Shown: positions 1 to 7,761 of the stretch, piece by piece
Position numbering within the stretch: position 1 is the first letter of the stretch
Layout: the number at the start of each line of letters is the position of its first letter
DNA from: Chitinophagales bacterium
Lineage (GTDB): Bacteria > Bacteroidota > Bacteroidia > Chitinophagales > BACL12
Assembly (NCBI GenBank): GCA_020636645.1
Contig: JACJXO010000010.1
Location: forward strand, 13,145-77,144
Length of the DNA: 64,000 nucleotides
Reading direction: 5' to 3'
Position numbers and translations under genes: made by a program
The notes under the pieces: generated by a model
The model's input: the letters and a program-made list of their open reading frames with translations, nothing else
Databases searched by the model: none
Told to the model about the DNA's origin: nothing

Positions 1-11
1 GCATGTGTTTT

Positions 12-341
12 TTAGCAACAGAAATTGCCGGGCTGGTACCGGTCGAACAAACCTCCGAACAGTTCTTTCACTTCCGCCCAGCGATCGGGATTGATGCAGT
101 AGCAGACCGACACGCCTTCTACGGTACCCTGTATGAGTCCCAGTTCTTTCAGTTCCCGCAGGTGCTGGCTGATCGTGGCCTGTGCCAGTCCGAGTTCTTC
201 CACCAGGTCGCCGTTGATACAGGCATTCGCCTCCAGCAGGTATTCCAGGATGGCGATGCGGGCCGGGTGCCCCAGCGCCTTGGCATAGCGGGACAGTTCG
301 TTCTGTTGTTCGGTAAAGAGGTCTGTTTTGGTAACGCCCAT
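12..341 (-). CDS. ArsR-family winged-helix transcriptional regulator
   Basis: A 109-residue protein with the ArsR winged-helix layout. The HPARIAILEYL stretch (about 25-35) opens the DNA-binding domain, AQATISQHLREL (53-64) is the recognition helix, and residues 69-82 form the wing. Family members are small dimeric repressors that leave DNA when a metal or other ligand binds. The usual ELCVCDL metal site is absent (ACINGD at that place), so metal sensing is not supported, although cysteines occur near the wing (VCYC) and at the C-terminus. The ATG at 341 lies just after a candidate promoter and palindrome, suggesting autoregulation. The regulated gene, if in an operon, lies left of the window. 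Confidence 0.9.
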   Translation of the reverse strand: MGVTKTDLFTEQQNELSRYAKALGHPARIAILEYLLEANACINGDLVEELGLAQATISQHLRELKELGLIQGTVEGVSVCYCINPDRWAEVKELFGGLFDRYQPGNFCC

Positions 342-349
342 TGTATTTA

Positions 350-385
350 ATTACATTGCAATATTACGATGAATAAGAACAATTC
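350..385 (-). promoter_or_regulatory. Candidate promoter/operator of the ArsR gene
   Basis: Reading on the minus strand, a TAATATTG box resembling the Bacteroidota -7 element (TAnnTTTG) lies about 17 nt before the start codon. It overlaps the perfect 8-bp palindrome ATTGCAAT at 355-362. A palindrome on the promoter of an ArsR gene is the expected place for an autorepression operator. The position is seen; the function is inferred. Confidence 0.4.
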
Positions 386-668
386 AAAAATTCCGGCAAT
401 TTTTTTTGAGCAAGCGGCCTGCTGCCTCTCAACATCATGGGTCCGGCTTTCGGCTGGATCTGCCCTCGCTGCGCTGCGGTCAGGATGCCGCCTCTATCCG
501 GGCTAAGAAGAATGTGCGGCTGCTTCGTTGTAGCCTTTTTCGTTTTGCTTCCTGAAAATGCTGTTTCAGGTCTTTATACCTGATCAGCAGTGGGGTGTTT
601 TCACCCTTTTTTTGCATTCCTGTACACCCGAAATTCGCATTAAGAGTATGTCATTTTTGTATCATCTG
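386..668. other. Intergenic stretch with overlapping hairpins and a terminator-like stem
   Basis: I see no convincing gene here. Two stem-loops share bases and exclude each other: CCTGAAA/TTTCAGG (551-557/564-570) and TCAGGT/ACCTGA (566-571/578-583). They are followed by a short stem GGGTG/CACCC (593-597/602-606) and seven T residues (607-613), which resembles a rho-independent terminator on the plus strand. The stretch around 470-500 is GC-rich and low in complexity and looks like a decayed dispersed repeat. Confidence 0.4.
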
Positions 669-700
669 TTTGGATATATGAAAATTGTTTCTTACATTAG
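669..700 (+). promoter_or_regulatory. Promoter of the SBBP-type gene (TTTG-N20-TACATTAG)
   Basis: TTTG at 669-672 and TACATTAG at 693-700 are separated by 20 nt. This fits the Bacteroidota consensus TTTG, 19-21 nt, TAnnTTTG, with one mismatch in the second box. The predicted start of transcription is near 705, giving a leader of about 16 nt to the ATG at 721. This supports 721 as the intended start codon, although that ATG is out of frame with the gene body. Confidence 0.45.
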
Positions 701-736
701 TAACCATTAACCCGATTACCATGAAAAATTCAACTT

Positions 737-807
737 CCCCCCACTGTTCACTGTTCACTGCTCACTGCTCCACTGCTCCACTGCTTACTGCTCACTACCT
801 CATTGCT
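737..807 (+). repeat. C6 tract plus CACTGCT heptanucleotide repeat over the signal-peptide region
   Basis: A run of six C (737-742) is followed by tandem heptamers. CACTGTT occurs twice, CACTGCT twice, then CACTGCT twice more with an extra C before each, then TACTGCT, CACTACC and CATTGCT. The units begin at 742, 749, 756, 763, 771, 779, 786, 793 and 801. Since 7 is not a multiple of 3, each gain or loss of a unit shifts the reading frame, as does a change in the C tract. The repeat sits between the ATG at 721 and the mature part of the downstream T9SS protein. Confidence 0.75.
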
Positions 808-3307
808 GATCCTATCCCCCTCCGTGCACGCCCAGGAGCTGATCACTAAGGTATGGGAGCATACCACAGGTGCCCCTGACACGGTCTACAGCCGTATAGA
901 CACCAGTACCACCACAGATGATACGCTGGCCAGGATAGACATGGGATTTATAGGCAGCAGCACCACCAAGGAGATCATGAAGACCACCAGCCAGGGCGGC
1001 GAGTACAGGAATTTCTTCCTGGCACACACCGGTGCAGATGGCGTGACCAACGTACAGAAAACCGACGGGCTATACACCAAAGACCTCTACCCCAAGGTGG
1101 ACCTGATGCACTATTTTGACCAGGCAGGGGTGAAATTCTACCTCATCATCCAGCCCGGCTACAGCCAGCAGAACGACCCTATAGAAATGGTGTTCAACGG
1201 AGCAAGCATCACATTCAATGCCGACACCACCCTGACCCTGGAAACCGAGATAGGCGGTATCACCCTCAGAAAACCCGAAGCCTACGAGATAGAGACAGAC
1301 GGCAGCCGCACCGACCTGACCTGGCACCCGGAGTACACCGATGAAGGAAGTGGGGTAGTGGGGATGTCACTGGGTAGCTACACGACCAGCAAGGTGTTGG
1401 TGCTGGAATTTGGGGTGGAGAAGGAATTACTTGAAGAAGGTGGCGGAGACGATAATGTAGTTTGGTCAACAATTGTTGGAGGAAGTGGGTATGAAAGACT
1501 GTATGATCTGGTTAGCACAAATAATGTTGACTATGCTGTAACTGACTTTTTGTACACTGTTGGGGTTGCCTACGATACGGAATTTCCGGAATCTCTGCTT
1601 TTCATAAATACCAGTGTGGGCGATTTTGACATCTTTGTTCAGCAGTTTCAAATTGACGATGAACCATTGGGCAAACCCATGTGGGGCCTTTATCTAGGAG
1701 GTAGTAATGAGGATGGACATGAACTTTACTACGCTCTTTCCAAAACCACCTACCCAAAAATTGCCAGATCTCCATGGGTGCACGGAGAAGAGAGTTTATT
1801 GGGCGCCTATATAGTTGGTACTACGTGGTCTGAAGATTTTCCAACTGTTGATTTTAACTCGGCCAGCACAGAAGACTATTTTGTTGATGAGTTTCCGGAG
1901 GGCATTCTGATGGCAGGTTTTATTACCAGGGTAGATGCGGCTGGGTTACCTATTTGGTCCACCTATATTGCCGGGGAAGGTACTTATACATGGACTACGA
2001 ATGTTGAAACAAGCAGCGACCTGGTCTATATTTGTGGGGCAAGCGACGGGGAAGGCGATTTTGTATTGTACGATCCGGATGGAGCCGGCCCTGCCTATAG
2101 TGAGTCTGACGGAACAGCCTACATTGCGGCATTTTCGCACAATGCCATTTTGCAATGGGGTACCATGATAGGGGGAAATACCTATGCACCGATTGGAGAA
2201 TACGGAACGGCTATTGCTGTTTCAAATGAAGGAGAAATTTATCTTAGTGGCAATACTGTATCAGGCAGTTTTCCTACAACAACCGGAGCATTTCAGGAGA
2301 CATTTGGTGGCGGCGGCACCTCCGTGTACGACGCATTTCTGGTAAAGTTTGAAGATGATTTTTCATTGGAATGGGCCACCTATCTTGGCGGTGAGAATCA
2401 GGATTATTCCACAGGTATTGCTACAGATGATGACGGAGATGTCTTTCTTGTAGGATACACCAATGACGTATCAGAAGACTTGCCGGTGCAGACGACATAC
2501 CCATCCGGCAGCGATTATTACTTTGATGATTCGTACAATGATACTGACGAAATGGATGGGTTAATTGCCGAATTTGATACTGATGGTGATATTAAACTAT
2601 TGACTTATTTCGGAGGTGATAATCGAGATTTGATCTATGACATATCATTTAGCCACCAATACAAACTTATGGCATTTACCGGTCTTTCTCTTAGTTCCTA
2701 TAGCAGTTTCCCCACCAGAGACCTGGATGGCACCTATTTTCTCGCGAGTAAACCGGGTGATATTTCCATATTCATGGGAATCATTGACCAGGATAATATC
2801 TGGCATTACAGCAGCTTTGTGGGAGGCACCGCTGATGGCTGGGGTATGGGTGTGTATTGCGGCTGGGATTACTACTTTAATACCGGGTATTTGGCGTTTT
2901 TTGATGAGTCTGAGACGTTTGATCCACTAGTTGATACAGATGTGGGGGATGAGTGTTGGTATCAAACGGAGCCATTAAGCTTTGCGGATCCAAGCACTGA
3001 AGGTTATCCAAATTATGAATCTTATATTTCAGTCTATAACTACGAACCATTCCCTGAAATAGTCCCGACTGGTCTAAGCACAATAAACAGTGCAGGCATC
3101 AATATTTTTCCAAACCCAACTACTGAATGGGTAAATATAAGTACCTGTACTGCATTCATCCTGGATGTTTTCAATTCAAACGGATCAATGGTATTTTCCT
3201 GTGTTTCATGTAAACAGGTTGATGTAAGTAATTGGCCTAAAGGAGTCTATTTGGCTAATATTGTTTCGGACAATGAAGTTTCCCACTTTAAAATCATAGT
3301 GCAATGA
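803..3307 (+). CDS. Secreted SBBP-type repeat protein with T9SS sorting domain; signal peptide out of frame
   Basis: A large exported protein. Residues about 15-200 resemble the DUF7948-type N-terminal module of Bacteroidota secreted proteins (DLYPKVDL, KFYLIIQPG). Then come beta-propeller (SBBP-like) repeats such as WATYLGG and WSTIVGG, and a type A Por sorting domain (FPNPTTEW near residue 770, ending KIIVQ). In this frame the only start is a TTG at 803, which leaves half a signal peptide (SPSVHAQE). The ATG at 721 has a good promoter but is one base out of frame. Removing one C from the C6 tract joins it to an L-rich signal peptide ending SVHA/QE. DNA up to about 1435 is GC-rich and the rest AT-rich, so the gene looks mosaic. 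The stop overlaps the next start (ATGA at 3304). Confidence 0.8.
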   Translation: MLILSPSVHAQELITKVWEHTTGAPDTVYSRIDTSTTTDDTLARIDMGFIGSSTTKEIMKTTSQGGEYRNFFLAHTGADGVTNVQKTDGLYTKDLYPKVDLMHYFDQAGVKFYLIIQPGYSQQNDPIEMVFNGASITFNADTTLTLETEIGGITLRKPEAYEIETDGSRTDLTWHPEYTDEGSGVVGMSLGSYTTSKVLVLEFGVEKELLEEGGGDDNVVWSTIVGGSGYERLYDLVSTNNVDYAVTDFLYTVGVAYDTEFPESLLFINTSVGDFDIFVQQFQIDDEPLGKPMWGLYLGGSNEDGHELYYALSKTTYPKIARSPWVHGEESLLGAYIVGTTWSEDFPTVDFNSASTEDYFVDEFPEGILMAGFITRVDAAGLPIWSTYIAGEGTYTWTTNVETSSDLVYICGASDGEGDFVLYDPDGAGPAYSESDGTAYIAAFSHNAILQWGTMIGGNTYAPIGEYGTAIAVSNEGEIYLSGNTVSGSFPTTTGAFQETFGGGGTSVYDAFLVKFEDDFSLEWATYLGGENQDYSTGIATDDDGDVFLVGYTNDVSEDLPVQTTYPSGSDYYFDDSYNDTDEMDGLIAEFDTDGDIKLLTYFGGDNRDLIYDISFSHQYKLMAFTGLSLSSYSSFPTRDLDGTYFLASKPGDISIFMGIIDQDNIWHYSSFVGGTADGWGMGVYCGWDYYFNTGYLAFFDESETFDPLVDTDVGDECWYQTEPLSFADPSTEGYPNYESYISVYNYEPFPEIVPTGLSTINSAGINIFPNPTTEWVNISTCTAFILDVFNSNGSMVFSCVSCKQVDVSNWPKGVYLANIVSDNEVSHFKIIVQ

Positions 3308-4025
3308 AAGCTTTGTTGTTCGCATTATTTATATATAGAAGTATATGTTGTCTGGGCCAATGGACGGAGATATCAAATTTGCCTTTGATCAGTACACCTG
3401 GTGAGGGCTTTTCGGATATAATTTTTATGAATGATAGTGTAGGGATTATTCCATACAGCAATGTCATTCTTCGTTCCACAGACAAAGGCTATACCTGGGA
3501 TACGGTGTACCAGGAAGCCACTGGAGCCTGTAAGTATAGCAAAGTATTATTACAGCGGTGGGTCGCCGGACTGGTTATGAAGAGTTTACAACTTAAATAG
3601 GGGTTCATGATTATGGTTTGACTTCTGACCGAAATGTGATATTGTGGGGGAGACCATTGGAAAAACTGACAGCTTGGGGTACAATAGAAGGTCCACGGTT
3701 CCGCTTATACATGAAAGAGCAGGAAGGCCTTTTGCTGAATACGCTGGAAATGATGATTTGTCATTACTGGAAGATTTTCCAGAGGATTGGCTTTTATGTA
3801 TTACCAACAATGACTGCAGGGGATCATTCATTTACAACACAATGAGAAATTAGCACTGGATATATTTTATCGGTAGAAGAATTTCAATATAGATGGAGAA
3901 CCTAACAGGAAGATTTTGATCTGTTTCCATAAATAGTGGACAATGGAAATATTGCTAGTTCTTGTAATAGAGTTGGTAACTACACATTATTCTATTTGGA
4001 GGTGGAGATGAATACATACTTGCCA
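3304..4025 (+). pseudogene. Decayed Asp-box propeller gene (paralogue of the gene at 7758)
   Basis: The first 80 or so codons are intact and close to the gene at 7758: signal peptide ending CCLGQW, then SNLPLISTPGEGFSDIIFMN and KGYTWDTVYQEATGACKYSK. The alignment then breaks, with a stop at 3598-3600. Later pieces match the paralogue in shifting frames (DRNVILWG near 3630, and GGGDEY codons near 4000). The C-terminal sorting cassette is missing, and the sequence runs straight into a remnant of an SBBP-type gene. It is translationally coupled (ATGA) to the gene before it, as the intact propeller genes are to the remnants before them. Confidence 0.8.
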
Positions 4026-4033
4026 AGTATTTT

Positions 4034-4879
4034 CAATCCGACTTTTCCTACAAAGTGCAGTGGTGTATGAATACATACAGTGCTTCAGAACCATATTATA
4101 ATGAAGGATTTTTAATTAAAATGGATGAAGATGGCGATTTGTTATGGTCAACATATTATGGGGGTGATGGGCAAGATTGGATTTTTGATATTGCTACTGA
4201 TGGAAGACTAATTGCTATTACTGGTGCCGTCAGAGATGAAAATGATGTGTATCCATTGGTTGATTATTCAGGAACCTATTTTGATGATGTAATAGATGTT
4301 AACAATGAGGAAAATGAAGTTTCTTCCTATATCGCTGTCTTTGACCGCAATACGGAATTGATCTGGTCCACTTTTTTAGGTGATAAAGCTTCTTCTGCCG
4401 GCCATGGTGTCAGTTTTGATCCGGCAACTGATGTGCAAAGACGATTGTTTGTGGCAGGAGCCATATCTTATGAGCATGACGATTATCTGACCTTTGAACC
4501 TTTATGCGATCCGGGCTTTGGGGGATACTACCACGATGAACCACTTGAGTACATTCCAGATCATCCATATGCTAATGCTGATGGATTTATTTTAGGGTTT
4601 GATATTGATGGTTTCCCGGAAGATCCACCAGTCGGTTTAGAATTTCTAAACAATGAAGATTTACATATATACCCTAATCCGACTGAAGGACAAATAGTGA
4701 TAAGTACAACGAAAGAAGTTGAACGAATTCAAGTGTTTTCAATTACTGGTCAGTTGATCTATAGGACTCATGGAAATAATAAAATCCTGGATCTTGGAAA
4801 TATTTCAAATGGAATGTACCTTATTGAAGTTATGGTGGAGGGTGTTGCCTATGCCGAAGAAATAATATTGAACAGATGA
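4034..4879 (+). pseudogene. 5'-truncated SBBP-type gene keeping its T9SS sorting domain
   Basis: The open frame (GTG at 4055, ATG at 4067) encodes about 270 residues without a signal peptide. It matches the last third of the protein at 803-3307: WSTYYGGDGQDWIFDI corresponds to LLTYFGGDNRDLIYDI, and both lead to an NP-type sorting domain (IYPNPTEG, ending EEIILNR). The N-terminal module and most repeats are missing. I read it as a gene body deleted by recombination with the preceding propeller pseudogene. The stop overlaps the next start (ATGA at 4876), so it may still be translated as a coupling frame. Confidence 0.75.
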
Positions 4880-6129
4880 GAAACATCCTTTTATTTCTGA
4901 TGTGCTGTTGCAGTCAGGCCTATTCCCAATGGAACCTATCAGTTACTACTGATATTGGTTCATTTTCTGATATTGAAGTTGCGCCGGATGGTACTGTTTA
5001 CGCACTTACTGTAGGCAAGATTTATCGTTCAACCGATTTTGGCGAAACCTGGACAATAGAATCTAGTTGGGGAAATGGCGCAACCAAGATCCAGTTTGTG
5101 TCTGCAGATACAGGTTACGTATGCTGTGGGTTGGAGGACTATGAAGAAAATCACCTGATGACGATTGATGGGGGGCTTACCTGGGCTCCTTGTGGCAATG
5201 ATATCAGTCTGGGAATAAATGATATTGAATATCTGCCAGATGAGGTTGTTGTGGCAGCGACCAGGTTCTTTCCTACCTGGGTCACTGTTGGGGCCTACTG
5301 TCAATCAACTATTTGGCAGGACTCTCTGGCCACCATGGGTGAAGTGTATGATCTGGATGTACTCAATGACTCGGTAATGTTTATGTGTGGTGCAATAGAT
5401 CCCCCAGATCCTTTTGCCTTTAGCACAACCATTAAATCAATCGATGGCGGTAATCACTGGCAGGTAAGTGGTGATGGTATTGAAGTGCCCTATTTTGGTA
5501 TGGACTGGCCTACAGATTCTGTAGGCTATGGAAATGGCTTGACCGATATGTATAAGACCACAGACCAGGGAGAGACCTGGTTCAAACTGCCCAATCCTTT
5601 TGGAGAGGATATTTATACATATTACTACCAAACACCATTTTTTATTGACAGAAATATCGGTTATGCAGGGGCTTACAGATACGATCCTGAAACTATTGAA
5701 CCACATGAATCACTCGGCATTTTAAGGTCTGATAATGGAGGAGAAAGTTGGATATTAACTGATATGCCAGAAGAAGCAGATACTGGTGCGGAGGTCGATT
5801 GTTGGAATGCTGATACTTGTTTTTTTAGATATTCTAAGTATGTGTATCGCACAACTAATGGTGGTGGCATAGGAGAACCACTAGAAATACCAGGTCAGCA
5901 GCATTTATCCCTCACCCTCCACCCCAACCCCGCCACTGATCAGCTATTCCTAGAAGGACTGGCCAGCTACCCGGATGCCGTGTGGAGCACCTGCTCCATT
6001 AGCGGGCAGACCATCCCCCTTGATCTCCGGAACGGTCAGGCAGATATCAGCCACCTGCCCCCCGGCATTTATCTCACCACCGTACAAACCCGGCAAGGCA
6101 TATGGAGAGAGAAATGGGTGAAGTTGTGA
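4876..6129 (+). CDS. Secreted Asp-box (YCF48/sortilin-like) beta-propeller with T9SS sorting domain
   Basis: A 417-residue protein with an N-terminal signal peptide (LLFLMCCCSQAYSQW). Repeated Asp-box motifs S/T-x-D-x-G-x-T-W mark propeller blades: STDFGETW near 52, TTDQGETW near 230, SDNGGESW near 285. The last 75 residues are a Por sorting domain (LSLTLHPNPATDQL, ending REKWVKL), encoded by a GC-rich block shared with the two following genes. Such domains direct export through the type IX system and attachment to the cell surface. The substrate or partner is unknown. The start overlaps the stop of the remnant upstream. Confidence 0.85.
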   Translation: MRNILLFLMCCCSQAYSQWNLSVTTDIGSFSDIEVAPDGTVYALTVGKIYRSTDFGETWTIESSWGNGATKIQFVSADTGYVCCGLEDYEENHLMTIDGGLTWAPCGNDISLGINDIEYLPDEVVVAATRFFPTWVTVGAYCQSTIWQDSLATMGEVYDLDVLNDSVMFMCGAIDPPDPFAFSTTIKSIDGGNHWQVSGDGIEVPYFGMDWPTDSVGYGNGLTDMYKTTDQGETWFKLPNPFGEDIYTYYYQTPFFIDRNIGYAGAYRYDPETIEPHESLGILRSDNGGESWILTDMPEEADTGAEVDCWNADTCFFRYSKYVYRTTNGGGIGEPLEIPGQQHLSLTLHPNPATDQLFLEGLASYPDAVWSTCSISGQTIPLDLRNGQADISHLPPGIYLTTVQTRQGIWREKWVKL

Positions 6130-6172
6130 AAAGACCACAGAGTCCCCTGCGGTTGACTCTGTGGGGACGGAA
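5909..6172 (+). repeat. 264-bp sorting-domain cassette, copy 1
   Basis: The block runs from CCCTCACCCTCC inside the propeller gene, through the sorting domain and the TGA stop, past a hairpin, to GGACGGAA. It has exactly the same length as the copies at 7449-7712 and 8797-9060, with no indels. By eye, about a dozen bases differ between copies 1 and 2. The block is much more GC-rich than the propeller sequence before it. The 3' hairpin has stem 6135-6144/6155-6164 (CCACAGAGTC/GACTCTGTGG) and a 10-nt loop. Confidence 0.9.
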
Positions 6173-6380
6173 TCCTGCAAGTAATCAAATAAATGTAATT
6201 TCTACTATTGCCAACTATGACAGGGTAGAAATATATAATTTGAATGGCCAAAAGATACTTGAATTCACAAATGTTTCTGGTACCCAATCGCTGAATATTG
6301 CAATTCTTCCTTCAGGCCTATATGTACTTGCCATCGTTCATAGTGAAACAATGGATTATACTAAATTCATTAAGCAATGA
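6173..6380 (+). pseudogene. Remnant of a T9SS cargo gene: sorting domain only
   Basis: Directly after the hairpin of cassette copy 1 comes an open frame encoding about 69 residues (NPASNQINVIS, then VEIYNLNGQKIL, ending TKFIKQ). This is a complete NP-type Por sorting domain that lacks any gene body. It resembles the C-termini of the SBBP-type genes upstream, not the cassette. The frame joins the cassette hairpin exactly at the NPA motif, and its TGA overlaps the ATG at 6377. Confidence 0.7.
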
Positions 6381-7669
6381 AAGTTGTTTTCATTTTACCA
6401 CTAATGATTGCTCAAACACTATTCGGTCAATGGGAAGTTGTATATGATTTCCCTTCAGTGAGCAGTATAGATGATATTAGCTATGACCTTGAGTATAATG
6501 GACTAGATAAATTATTTCTGACAAAAATTGGGAAATTGTTAGTCAGTGAAGATTGGGGTACTACCTGGGATACTTCGTATGTATCTGGTGAACAGGGTCA
6601 GTTTCGTGAAATAGTATTCAGTCACCCCGATACAGGTTACATAGTTAAATCAGGAGGCCCGGGTCTGTTTCTGAGAACTGTTGATGCCGGAGAGACCTGG
6701 GAAACGATTACACCTGTTTCCGGTGCATATTCGGAAGAAGCCACATCTGTGTTTGTACTGGATAAAGACCACCTCTTTTTTTCAATCTGGGACGGCGCTT
6801 CCGGAAAAATAGTCTGGACTAATGATGGTGGCTTGACCACACAATTAGCCTACCCTGAAATTTGGCAACCCTCCGGCATATCCGGAATGGCATGTAAGGA
6901 TACAGATACCTGTGTAGCCCTTTCTGGATACCCTTACTTGTTTGGTGGTGGCGATGGTAATGATGGAATTTGCCCGGTGTATAGAACCGACTCATGTTGT
7001 AACGAATGGGCGTATACTAGCTGGACTTACTTTGGGACGCAAAAACTGATATACAGAAGCTGGAATTTGATGTACACTTATACCTCTCTTTATGTGTTCA
7101 GGTCTTTTGATCAGTTCCAAACCTGGGATACCATCATGGCTTATGAAGACATAAATGATCATTTCTGGGAGCTTCACTTTGTAAATGATTCGGTTGGATA
7201 CCTGTCAACTTCAAGAATTTATCCTGGTAGCGATGTACCTGGCCGTGTGCTGAGAACAACAGATTATGGAGACACCTGGGAGGAGACAACCTTTGATTGG
7301 TCAGCATTAAACCCCGATACACTTGTTATAGGAACTAGTACTGCAATTGAATGTATTGATGAAAACAATTGTTTTTTAATGTTGGGCCGTACCTTGTTCA
7401 GAACCACCAATGGCGGTCTGGCAAGCACATATGATATCGCATCACTTTCCCTCACCCTCCACCCCAACCCCGCCACTGATCAGTTACTCCTGGAAGGGCT
7501 GGCCAGCTACCCGGATGCCGTGTGGAGCACTTACTCCATTAGCGGGCAGACCATCTCCCTTGACCTCCGGAACGGGCAGGCAGATATCAGCCACCTGCCC
7601 CCCGGCATTTATCTCACCACCGTACATACCCGGCAAGGCATATGGAGAGAGAAATGGGTGAAGTTGTAA
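6377..7669 (+). CDS. Secreted Asp-box beta-propeller with T9SS sorting domain (second of three)
   Basis: A 430-residue paralogue of the gene at 4876. It has a signal peptide (VVFILPLMIAQTLFGQW) and Asp-box blades such as SEDWGTTWDTS (about 56-66), TVDAGETWETI (about 95-105) and TTDYGDTWEET (about 295-305), with cysteine-bearing inserts between them. The C-terminus is the shared sorting domain (LSLTLHPNPATDQL, ending REKWVKL). The central part differs strongly from its neighbours while the C-terminal cassette is almost identical, which fits gene conversion or cassette swapping at the 3' end. It is coupled by ATGA to the remnant upstream. Confidence 0.85.
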   Translation: MKVVFILPLMIAQTLFGQWEVVYDFPSVSSIDDISYDLEYNGLDKLFLTKIGKLLVSEDWGTTWDTSYVSGEQGQFREIVFSHPDTGYIVKSGGPGLFLRTVDAGETWETITPVSGAYSEEATSVFVLDKDHLFFSIWDGASGKIVWTNDGGLTTQLAYPEIWQPSGISGMACKDTDTCVALSGYPYLFGGGDGNDGICPVYRTDSCCNEWAYTSWTYFGTQKLIYRSWNLMYTYTSLYVFRSFDQFQTWDTIMAYEDINDHFWELHFVNDSVGYLSTSRIYPGSDVPGRVLRTTDYGDTWEETTFDWSALNPDTLVIGTSTAIECIDENNCFLMLGRTLFRTTNGGLASTYDIASLSLTLHPNPATDQLLLEGLASYPDAVWSTYSISGQTISLDLRNGQADISHLPPGIYLTTVHTRQGIWREKWVKL

Positions 7670-7712
7670 GAAGACCACAGAGTCCCCTGCGGTTGACTCT
7701 GTGGGGACGGAA
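7449..7712 (+). repeat. 264-bp sorting-domain cassette, copy 2
   Basis: Same boundaries and length as copy 1. The stop is TAA instead of TGA. The hairpin stem is 7675-7684/7695-7704 and perfect over 10 bp. Most differences from copy 1 lie in the first half of the sorting domain. Confidence 0.9.
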
Positions 7713-7761
7713 TGTTATAACACATGCAGAGGTTAAACAATTTAAATTTATCAAACAATGA
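7713..7761 (+). pseudogene. Last 13 or so codons of a T9SS cargo gene
   Basis: After the hairpin of copy 2, the short frame ending at TGA 7759-7761 reads NVITHAEVKQFKFIKQ. Its tail FKFIKQ matches the tail of the remnant at 6173-6380 (TKFIKQ). As at the other units, the stop overlaps the next ATG (7758). It is the shortest of the series of 5'-truncated remnants. Confidence 0.55.

Noticed and set aside
3..350. Plus-strand open frame over the ArsR gene
   Set aside because: It is the antisense shadow of a clear ArsR-family protein. Its translation has no motif or signal, and the minus-strand product is convincing.
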